The notes beneath the pieces are model-generated. The model worked only from the letters and a program-made list of their open reading frames with translations. It was not told the DNA's origin and made no database searches. Both the position numbers and the translations under genes were made by a program. A stretch of DNA of 39,423 nt, taken from assembly GCA_019636735.1 (NCBI GenBank), contig JAHBWY010000013.1, forward strand, positions 1 to 39,423, read 5' to 3'. This DNA is from Phycisphaeraceae bacterium. Its GTDB lineage: Bacteria; Planctomycetota; Phycisphaerae; Phycisphaerales; SM1A02. Below are positions 1-8,100 of the stretch, in pieces (the first letter of the stretch is position 1; every line of letters begins with the position of its first letter).

Positions 1-161
1 TGACAGAATGCGAAATGTCTCTCCGGCGCTTTACCGCTCTGCCATCCCAATCGATCCTGACCGTGCGGTGGGGATCGCCGGAGTGATCGTGATACCAAGA
101 GGGAAGGGTCCGCATCGTGACAGATCGGACCGGATTAGGCCGGATCTCAGTGCTCGGCAGT

Positions 162-205
162 GGGTCAGTTCTACGCGCGAGTTGACAACTGCAGGCATAT
201 CGTCA
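162..205 (-). repeat. 3' flank repeat, copy A (after the zinc-ribbon membrane gene)
   Basis: Read on the minus strand, the sequence from the stop codon of the 203..694 gene onward resembles the sequence that follows the ankyrin gene at 3490..3535. Both begin TGACG at the stop. The best part, 162..186 against 3490..3514, matches at 22 of 25 positions by eye, including the shared block CGCGCGAGTTGAC (plus strand). I read it as the conserved 3' boundary of a cassette. The rest of 1..161 shows no gene I can support. Confidence 0.6.
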
Positions 206-694
206 CCTCAGAGTCGGCTTCCCGCATTCAGGACAGGTCGATCCTTCGCACAGTCCTTTGATCGAGTATCCGCAGCGCGCACAGATAGCTCCCACGCATG
301 ATTGCTTACGGCGTCTCGCCAGACAAATTTCCAAGGCAATGGCGCTCACTCCCAAGCCAAGTGCAGGAGTCCAGCCTGCGATTGATGCGAACCACTGAGC
401 ATCTGAGCTTGTTGGAGGCGGCCACCACAGAAACACGCCGTCCTCAAGCCTCTGATCGGCCGCATTGATGCCAACGCCAGTAACGGCGACTCCGATTCCG
501 TTGTGCGGGCGATTTGCATGGTAGCGAGAAGTGATGAACAACCCATTCGTCCATACCGCTCTCCAGCCGTAGCCCAGCGTCAGTCTGATCGACCACCATG
601 CGCTGGCAATCCATAGGACTGAACACACCAGTGTCGCGACGCCGAAGGCCGCGCGGAGCATTATCGCGCGACTCGGGCGCTTGGGTTCCCTCAT
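203..694 (-). CDS. Small membrane protein with C-terminal zinc ribbon, possible partner of the orphan RHS tip
   Basis: This encodes 163 residues. I chose the ATG at 694 because the conserved-looking part begins MREPKRPSRA; the longer open frame upstream lies inside the RHS gene in another frame. A hydrophobic segment at about residues 10-32 and a second at about 108-132 suggest two membrane passes. The C-terminus CARCGYSIKGL...CPECGKP is a four-cysteine zinc ribbon of the CxxCGY/CPxCG kind, common at the ends of small planctomycete membrane proteins. It starts 19 bases after the stop of the orphan RHS gene (714..3536), the same place the ankyrin gene occupies behind the full-length RHS gene. 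By position it could be the immunity protein for that tip, but this is inference only; no function is recognisable from sequence. Confidence 0.65.
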   Translation of the reverse strand: MREPKRPSRAIMLRAAFGVATLVCSVLWIASAWWSIRLTLGYGWRAVWTNGLFITSRYHANRPHNGIGVAVTGVGINAADQRLEDGVFLWWPPPTSSDAQWFASIAGWTPALGLGVSAIALEICLARRRKQSCVGAICARCGYSIKGLCEGSTCPECGKPTLR

Positions 695-713
695 CGGAAA
701 CTCGCTATAGACT

Positions 714-3536
714 TCACGGGCGTGCTCCCGGTACAGGAAGGGGTTCTGGAATGTAGAGCGGCCGGTCGGGATTTCTCTTTCTCTGCCGAGGATTCGTCGG
801 ATCTGGGATGTGCGTAGGTGGCAGGTCCTTCTCCTTCTTGCATAGCAAGGACCCGTCTGAGCACGTGCAGATTGGTTGACCAAAGATGAATCGCACACAC
901 TGCTCGTCAAGGTGTTCATCGGGTCGAGTACCCCACTCGCGCCCAGGTTTGAGAACAGGATTGCCTTCTGGGTCAGTGTCGATGGGAGCCTCTCCCCACT
1001 TCGAAGGACATCCTGCCGGGTCTGATCCATCGGGACCCGACTGGCCGCACACGACATGGTACGTTGTTGAGTGCGGTACGCATTTGAAGCACACTGTCAC
1101 CACCTCACCTCCATGGAGCAACTGGAGCTTTTGGCAGACTTGCACGCTGACCGCCCACATCCAGCACTTTGTTTGACCTGGGTCGCACCTGTCATTGCAA
1201 CTTGCAAGCTCACGTCCATTTGCAAGCTTGAGACGCTCCCGTGCAGGGGTTTCGTGCAGATTCTCATAGCACTTGAACGCGAAGCCAGCACAGTTGAAGT
1301 CCTTGATTGGCGGTGTTGGGTGGTCACAGTCTGGACAGATCGAGCACAATCCCATCGGATCTAGCAAGCGTGTGGTGTCCGAAGCCATTGCTTCATAAAG
1401 AGAGCCCACAATGTAGATGGAAACCGGATCGCGCCGGTCCCAACGTCCTACCTGCGTAAGGTAAGTGCGATATCGAGAGATGTAATCCCCCGTCGCCGGG
1501 TTGAACACATACCCATCCCAGCCGATCGAGTTGTCGGGGCCGCCGGTGCCTGAGTTCGAGATCAAGCCGCTTGCGAGCGAGCTGGCCGACACTCCCGCGA
1601 GCGTGCGATCGCTTGAGTTGATCGTGCCGTCGCGGTTCAGGTCCGCCTCGGCGCGGTAGAGACTCGAGGTGATCGGCACGGGAGTGCCGCCGTTGGCGAC
1701 GATGATGTTGCCGACGAGCGCCGAGTCGGTGAACCCCGAGTTCCCGTCGCCGTTCACATCGCCTGGGCGGTGGTGCCTCGCCTGGCCGTAGCTGTCGTAG
1801 CTCACGCGCTCGACCAAGGTGGCAGTGCGATTCAGCACCGCCACGCTCGAGAACATCCCGTCCGTCATGTGGTACCAGGTGTTCTCGTTCGAGTCGGTGT
1901 AGTCGCCGTCGTTGTTCAGGTCCGCGCGGTGCATCAGGCAGTCGTCAATGTACCGCAGGCCCCAGACATACTGCACGCGCTTGTTCAGGCCGGGACTCGA
2001 GATGTACTCCTTGTCCACCCGCTCCTCGAGAAGCTGCCAGCTTGCGGAATAGGCGAAGACGCGCTCCTCGTCCAGAGTGCCGTCAAGATTGGTGTCCTCG
2101 CGCTTGAGCGTGCGCCAAGTCAAGCCGTTGAACTCCTGCTCGAGCTTCGTGACGACGGTGGTTCCGTCGTCCACCTCGACCTTGACCAGGCGGTTCCACG
2201 CATCGTGCGTGTAGATCGTTGTGTTTCCACTGGTGACCGCGTCGGTGGCCATGTTCCCCGCGGCGTCGTAGCCGAGCGTGTGTTCGGGACCTGAGTTCGG
2301 GAGCGTGCGCGTGAGCAGTTCGTTCACGGCGTTGTGCGTGCGGGTTTCCGTCTCAGGCGCGGGTGGGCTTCCTGGGGCCCAGGATTGGAACTCGTTCCAG
2401 TTGCCGAGCAGATCGAGATCCCACGACTGCGTGCCGACTCCGTCCACAGGCGAGCCCGAGATGAGGTTCGCCCAGGTGTTCCGACGCGCCTTCTTCAGAC
2501 GGTCGAGCCCGTCGTTCGTGTAGGTGTGGCTCCGGTTCCACAGGTTGCCCCTGCGGACATCGAGGACGGCCGTCCTGTTGCCGCGGTCGTCGTAGCCATA
2601 TTGGAGGGCCACGATCTGCGGCTTCGTCGGCAGACTCGATGCGCTCGTCAACCCGCCGTCGGCCCAGGTCTGGAGCGCAAGCCGACCGAACTGGTCGAAG
2701 CCGGGATAGAAACCCTGCGTCTGCGTGGTGTATCCCACCGTGCGGCGCTTGCCGTCGAGCGAGAGCGTGAAGTCGAGCTGCACATCGGGTTGGTCGAGGT
2801 CGACCAGGATCGTCCGGCCCACGCCCACGAAGGCGTAGTTCACCATCGAGGTGTTCGTGCTGCTTGTCAGGTTGAACTTGAACTGGTTCACGCGGCTGAT
2901 GCGGTCGTCCGTGCCGCCCGAGGTGCCGAAGGCGTATTCGAGCACTTCCGGGTCGTGGCCCGAGGAGTTCACCTTGCGAGGATAGGCCAGTCCCGTCTGG
3001 CGGGAGAAGTTGCCGGTCGAGCTTGAACCGATCTCTGCGTTGGCATACTCGTAGCCCACGAGCCGCGTGTCGCCGGTCGGCAGGCCGCCGCCGTCGTAGG
3101 AGACGGCGCCCTTGGAGTGCTGATAGACCTTCTCGACCTGGCCGAGCGGGGTGTAGCCGAACTCGACCTCGTTCCGAACGGTTGGTCCTGCCGACTCGAG
3201 CGAGGTGACCTTCGAGAGTCGGCCGGCGGAGTCGAAGCTCAGATCGATCCGATCGATCGTGGCATCGATGTTCGAGGCGGTCGCGGTCGCGGTGTCGCGC
3301 GTCATGCGGCCGAGCGCGTCACGCTCGTACTCGTGCAGCGTCTCGTTCTGGTCGACCATGGCCACGATCTCGCCCTGGCGGTTGTAGCCGTAGAAGACGG
3401 TGCGGGTCGCCAGGGTCGAGCTCCCTTCGCCGGGCGGGTAGATGATCTTGAGCAGCAGGTCGTTCGAGAAAATCGACGACGAGACGAACGGGTCAGTTTC
3501 GCGCGCGAGTTGACGCTGACAGCATGACAGCGTCAC
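714..3536 (-). CDS. Orphan RHS core fragment with alternative Cys-rich C-terminal tip
   Basis: This encodes 940 residues from a GTG whose last bases overlap the stop of the ankyrin gene (GTGA). The first ~14 residues are translated from the conserved intergenic flank. From about residue 15 to 679 it duplicates the C-terminal RHS/YD-repeat region of the 5133..12995 protein, including a dockerin-like pair (DVNGDGNSG, ADLNRDGTI) and the RHS core GWDGYVFNPATGDYISRYRT. After the core boundary DPMGL the tip (about 730-940) is unrelated to the first tip: rich in cysteine, with FNCAGFAF near residue 746 and TTYHVVCG near 826, an arrangement reminiscent of a Cys/His peptidase-like fold, and a Pro/Arg-rich end. 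It has no signal peptide. It may be a silent cassette, or translated by coupling to the ankyrin gene. That it is an RHS fragment is certain; that it is expressed as a separate protein is not. Confidence 0.7.
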   Translation of the reverse strand: MTLSCCQRQLARETDPFVSSSIFSNDLLLKIIYPPGEGSSTLATRTVFYGYNRQGEIVAMVDQNETLHEYERDALGRMTRDTATATASNIDATIDRIDLSFDSAGRLSKVTSLESAGPTVRNEVEFGYTPLGQVEKVYQHSKGAVSYDGGGLPTGDTRLVGYEYANAEIGSSSTGNFSRQTGLAYPRKVNSSGHDPEVLEYAFGTSGGTDDRISRVNQFKFNLTSSTNTSMVNYAFVGVGRTILVDLDQPDVQLDFTLSLDGKRRTVGYTTQTQGFYPGFDQFGRLALQTWADGGLTSASSLPTKPQIVALQYGYDDRGNRTAVLDVRRGNLWNRSHTYTNDGLDRLKKARRNTWANLISGSPVDGVGTQSWDLDLLGNWNEFQSWAPGSPPAPETETRTHNAVNELLTRTLPNSGPEHTLGYDAAGNMATDAVTSGNTTIYTHDAWNRLVKVEVDDGTTVVTKLEQEFNGLTWRTLKREDTNLDGTLDEERVFAYSASWQLLEERVDKEYISSPGLNKRVQYVWGLRYIDDCLMHRADLNNDGDYTDSNENTWYHMTDGMFSSVAVLNRTATLVERVSYDSYGQARHHRPGDVNGDGNSGFTDSALVGNIIVANGGTPVPITSSLYRAEADLNRDGTINSSDRTLAGVSASSLASGLISNSGTGGPDNSIGWDGYVFNPATGDYISRYRTYLTQVGRWDRRDPVSIYIVGSLYEAMASDTTRLLDPMGLCSICPDCDHPTPPIKDFNCAGFAFKCYENLHETPARERLKLANGRELASCNDRCDPGQTKCWMWAVSVQVCQKLQLLHGGEVVTVCFKCVPHSTTYHVVCGQSGPDGSDPAGCPSKWGEAPIDTDPEGNPVLKPGREWGTRPDEHLDEQCVRFIFGQPICTCSDGSLLCKKEKDLPPTHIPDPTNPRQRKRNPDRPLYIPEPLPVPGARP
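1501..3494 (-). repeat. RHS core duplication, copy B (about 2.0 kb)
   Basis: A direct repeat of 5911..7907. By eye 2126..3494 is identical to 6539..7907; 1501..1840 differs at only scattered positions; the stretch about 1842..2125 is clearly divergent and carries a net 3-base length difference. The 5' boundary on the coding strand falls in GACCCGTTCGTC, where the upstream sequence changes from RHS code to the conserved intergenic flank. Confidence 0.92.
3490..3535 (-). repeat. 3' flank repeat, copy B (after the ankyrin gene)
   Basis: The minus-strand sequence from the stop codon of the ankyrin gene to the start of the duplicated RHS core. It resembles 162..205 (see that entry). It forms the recombination-junction-like link between the first cassette and the orphan core. 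Confidence 0.6.
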
Positions 3537-5143
3537 TTGCTCACTCGACAGGGTCCGAACCCGAGAAGTGCGTCAACTCCCAGTTGGCGCGTTGACTTGC
3601 CTCCATCGTTACTTCGCGGTTGCAGACGCTGTTGGCGAGCCTCCTCGGTAGCGGCGCGGTCGAGCTCCGCCCTCAGGGCTGCGGCATGCTCGTTGGCAGA
3701 CAACTCCTTCAGGAGCCTCACAAACGATGGCCCCCGATGGACCGCCGACCGGACATGAGACGGCCATTCAATGCCCTCCCAATCCGCCGCGCTCTGCAGC
3801 ATCGCCGACAACAACAGTTGTGCGACGCGCGAATCGACCGCCCGGTCAAACCAGTCCAAAAGCAGTGGACGCGGTGGAACATCGGAGCGCTGCTGCCAAA
3901 ATTCCAGCAGAATCGCGGTGACTTTGTGGCCTCCGGCTCGGTCGATCGCGAGGTTCTGGAGCATCCGCACGAGAGAGGCTTGGTCAGCAATCTCACTCGG
4001 CGTATCCAAGAGGATCCGTAGGCATTCTGCGCGATCAAGCCTGATCGCAGCGGCGATTGCTGAATCATGCCTTACCGGTACACCCCTTTCCGCGAGCATG
4101 CGGATTCCAACCGGCCAATCGACCTCGACCGCTTGCACTGCGAACGCGCGCCCAATCTTCGGTGGTGGCGGCATGCAAATGCACGCTAGGGCGCTACTGA
4201 GAAGCTCTGGATCCCTTGCGTCAATCGCTGCGCGCACCCAATCCTCGGGTGCCGCCAACTTCGGAGAGGCACCCTGCGGCACCACATCCTGTTCGCACGG
4301 CCGTCTGCCTTCCAAGTAGTCAACAAACACGCTTTCTCGAAACACGCTCTCCCTATCACCCAAACGACTGAGGCGTTCCACCCTCACACGCAGTCGTTCC
4401 ACTAGCGACTTTCCGTCCCTTCCGAGATCATGTGGACTGACACCTTGACGCACAAGTTCTTGGAGCGCCGAGATTGTCATACCACCTTTGCCGTCGATCG
4501 GCTCCCCATCGCGGCCCAGCGTGACGCCATTTGAGATCAAGAGCCGCACGGTCTCCCCCGACCACGCACGCCCGAGGAGAAGATGACCCCTCTGCCGAGG
4601 GTCGCTGGGGTCGGAACCCGCAGCCAAGAGCAAGCTGACCAATTGGCTCTCCAGTGGCTGCCCCATGGCACTACTAAGAACTGACAGCTCCTCGACTCCG
4701 TCCTCGACACTTCCGTTCGGATCTGCGCCTGCTGCGAGCAGCCAACCGAGACTCTTGATGTCGCTCTGGCGAGCGGCGTAGGACAGTGGGGTGTGAAGCG
4801 AGTCCATCGCACGCGTTGTGGGAACACCAGCGTCCGCCAACGCTCGCACACCCTCCGGCCACTTCGCGCGAATGCACTCGTAGAACAACCAGGAACTCTC
4901 TTTGATCTCCTCTGGCGAGGCGCAGTTAAGTGCGTCAATCAGCAGGCGTTCGTCGCAGGACTCGACCGCACACTTCATCCACGCCAGCGCGTCGCTCGAC
5001 ATTGTGTGGCGCTCGAGCAATACGACAGAAGGACTCGAGATCGCCAAAGTCCAGCAGGAAAGAACGGCTATAGCGGCTGTTACCACTACCGCCCAATCTC
5101 GGCCCGAAACAGCCGAGTGGAGATTTCGTCCACTACGCCTCAT
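3533..5143 (-). CDS. Membrane-anchored ankyrin-repeat protein, candidate immunity protein for the RHS tip
   Basis: This encodes 536 residues. I chose the ATG at 5143, which overlaps the stop of the RHS gene by 11 bases and gives a hydrophobic segment at about 18-36 (signal anchor or signal peptide); the longer open frame lies inside the RHS gene. Ankyrin-like units are visible: TPLSYAARQSDIKSLGWLLA followed by AGADPN (118-143), LVSLLLAAGSDP (168-179) and ETVRLLISNGVTL (197-209). A second, diverged array follows: the half starting DWVRAAIDARDPELL (301) parallels WMKCAVESCDERLL (55), and WPVGIRMLAERGVP (343) parallels WPEGVRALADAGVP (95), so the protein is an internal tandem duplication. Ankyrin proteins are a known class of immunity protein next to polymorphic toxins. 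Tight coupling behind a variable RHS tip fits that role, but neither toxicity nor immunity can be shown from sequence. Confidence 0.8.
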   Translation of the reverse strand: MRRSGRNLHSAVSGRDWAVVVTAAIAVLSCWTLAISSPSVVLLERHTMSSDALAWMKCAVESCDERLLIDALNCASPEEIKESSWLFYECIRAKWPEGVRALADAGVPTTRAMDSLHTPLSYAARQSDIKSLGWLLAAGADPNGSVEDGVEELSVLSSAMGQPLESQLVSLLLAAGSDPSDPRQRGHLLLGRAWSGETVRLLISNGVTLGRDGEPIDGKGGMTISALQELVRQGVSPHDLGRDGKSLVERLRVRVERLSRLGDRESVFRESVFVDYLEGRRPCEQDVVPQGASPKLAAPEDWVRAAIDARDPELLSSALACICMPPPPKIGRAFAVQAVEVDWPVGIRMLAERGVPVRHDSAIAAAIRLDRAECLRILLDTPSEIADQASLVRMLQNLAIDRAGGHKVTAILLEFWQQRSDVPPRPLLLDWFDRAVDSRVAQLLLSAMLQSAADWEGIEWPSHVRSAVHRGPSFVRLLKELSANEHAAALRAELDRAATEEARQQRLQPRSNDGGKSTRQLGVDALLGFGPCRVSK

Positions 5144-8100
5144 GGTCCTTGCGTCCTTGCCTCCGTGCGTCTTGGTCGCACCGTTCCACCGCGGCGTCGA
5201 TGCAGTCGTATATCTGACTCTGTGAGATATCCTGCACTGACCAGAAGTTCTTTCCAAAGTCGGGGCTGACGCAGCCATACCACTTCACTATTGCCTCTGT
5301 CACGCTTGTTTTCCAGATCATGCCCCGCTGACGGCAGCATCTCATCTCAACCGCCGCATGCAAACTGCCGATTCTACGGGTAGCCGACCGAGCCGTGGAC
5401 GCGAGCAGCCCCTCCAGGTCATAGGGGCTCATGTAGAAACTGCTCAGAGTCGCGAGACCCGCAGCATCCGTCCAGAAGTGCTCCGCTTGACGCCTCAGGA
5501 ATCGGCGGAGAGCCCATGAAGAGATGCCGCCCATCGCGTTACCGACTTGCACTCCTGTTCCAACTGCTTGCACAACACCAATGAACTCAATCCAGTCATT
5601 TGCCCTACTCATCAGCTTGGTGTACTCAACTGGATCGCGGCCAACCGGCGTCAGCGTAGTCGTTTGTGGGACGCAATAGCACTCGTTGAGTCTGAGTCCA
5701 TTGGCGCAATCCGTGCAGTCAGCGTCATCCCGCCGCAACCCATACTGATCTGGTGCCAGGCCACGCGAATCGGTGAACCATATCGGCCTCCCCAGGCAAT
5801 AGCTATATAGAGAGAGGTCGTGCGAGTACCCAATCGGATCCCTCTCCCTCCACCTGCCGAGGTCCGGACCATAGGTGCGGTGCCTAACGAGATAGTCACC
5901 CACCGCCGGATTGAACACATACCCGTCCCAGCCGATCGAGTTGTCGGGGCCGCCGGTGCCTGAGTTCGAGATCAAGCCGCTTGCGAGTGCGCTGGCCGAC
6001 ACTCCCGCGAGCGTGCGATCGCTTGAGTTGATCGTGCCGTCGCGGTTCAGGTCCGCCTCGGCGCGGTAGAGACTCGAGGTGATCGGCACGGGAGTGCCGC
6101 CGTTGGCGACGATGATGGTGCCGACGAGCGCCGAGTCGGTGAACCCCGAGTTCCCGTCGCCGTTCACATCGCCTGGGCGATGGTGCCTCGCCTGGCCGTA
6201 GCTGTCGTAGCTCACGCGCTCGACCAAGGTGGCAGTGCGATTCAGCACCGCCACCGTCGAGAACATCCCGTCCGTCATGTGGTACCAGGTGTTCTCCCCG
6301 GAATCCGCGTAGTCGCCGTCGTTGTTCAGGTCGGCGCGGTGCATCAGGCAGTCGTCAATGTACCGCAGGCCCCAGGCGTACTGCACGCGCTTGTCGAGTC
6401 CCGGATCGCCCGAGTAATCCGCATCGACCCGCTCCTCGAGGAGTTGCCAGCTTGCGGTGTAGGCGTAGGTCCGCTCTTCGTCGAGGCCGGCGCCGCTGCC
6501 GGGGGTGTCCTCGCGCTTGAGTGTGCGCCAGGTGAGCCCGTTGAACTCCTGCTCGAGCTTCGTGACGACGGTGGTTCCGTCGTCCACCTCGACCTTGACC
6601 AGGCGGTTCCACGCATCGTGCGTGTAGATCGTTGTGTTTCCACTGGTGACCGCGTCGGTGGCCATGTTCCCCGCGGCGTCGTAGCCGAGCGTGTGTTCGG
6701 GACCTGAGTTCGGGAGCGTGCGCGTGAGCAGTTCGTTCACGGCGTTGTGCGTGCGGGTTTCCGTCTCAGGCGCGGGTGGGCTTCCTGGGGCCCAGGATTG
6801 GAACTCGTTCCAGTTGCCGAGCAGATCGAGATCCCACGACTGCGTGCCGACTCCGTCCACAGGCGAGCCCGAGATGAGGTTCGCCCAGGTGTTCCGACGC
6901 GCCTTCTTCAGACGGTCGAGCCCGTCGTTCGTGTAGGTGTGGCTCCGGTTCCACAGGTTGCCCCTGCGGACATCGAGGACGGCCGTCCTGTTGCCGCGGT
7001 CGTCGTAGCCATATTGGAGGGCCACGATCTGCGGCTTCGTCGGCAGACTCGATGCGCTCGTCAACCCGCCGTCGGCCCAGGTCTGGAGCGCAAGCCGACC
7101 GAACTGGTCGAAGCCGGGATAGAAACCCTGCGTCTGCGTGGTGTATCCCACCGTGCGGCGCTTGCCGTCGAGCGAGAGCGTGAAGTCGAGCTGCACATCG
7201 GGTTGGTCGAGGTCGACCAGGATCGTCCGGCCCACGCCCACGAAGGCGTAGTTCACCATCGAGGTGTTCGTGCTGCTTGTCAGGTTGAACTTGAACTGGT
7301 TCACGCGGCTGATGCGGTCGTCCGTGCCGCCCGAGGTGCCGAAGGCGTATTCGAGCACTTCCGGGTCGTGGCCCGAGGAGTTCACCTTGCGAGGATAGGC
7401 CAGTCCCGTCTGGCGGGAGAAGTTGCCGGTCGAGCTTGAACCGATCTCTGCGTTGGCATACTCGTAGCCCACGAGCCGCGTGTCGCCGGTCGGCAGGCCG
7501 CCGCCGTCGTAGGAGACGGCGCCCTTGGAGTGCTGATAGACCTTCTCGACCTGGCCGAGCGGGGTGTAGCCGAACTCGACCTCGTTCCGAACGGTTGGTC
7601 CTGCCGACTCGAGCGAGGTGACCTTCGAGAGTCGGCCGGCGGAGTCGAAGCTCAGATCGATCCGATCGATCGTGGCATCGATGTTCGAGGCGGTCGCGGT
7701 CGCGGTGTCGCGCGTCATGCGGCCGAGCGCGTCACGCTCGTACTCGTGCAGCGTCTCGTTCTGGTCGACCATGGCCACGATCTCGCCCTGGCGGTTGTAG
7801 CCGTAGAAGACGGTGCGGGTCGCCAGGGTCGAGCTCCCTTCGCCGGGCGGGTAGATGATCTTGAGCAGCAGGTCGTTCGAGAAAATCGACGACGAGACGA
7901 ACGGGTCCGGTCCCTCGGGGTCGTTCGAGACGCCGTGGATGTACTCGGTCACCTGATCCACGCCGCCCGTCGTCTCTCCGTTCGCGATGGCCGTCATCTT
8001 CACGAGCTGGCCGATGCCGTTGTGGACGAAGGTGGTGACGCGATCTTCGTCGTTCTCCTCGCTCGCGTTCGAGACCGTCCAGCTCTGCGATCCCGAGTTC

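Noticed and set aside
1..115. Possible partial minus-strand gene running off the left edge (MRTLPSWYHDHSGDPHR)
   Set aside because: Only about 38 codons, no clear ribosome site and no recognisable family; too short to support.
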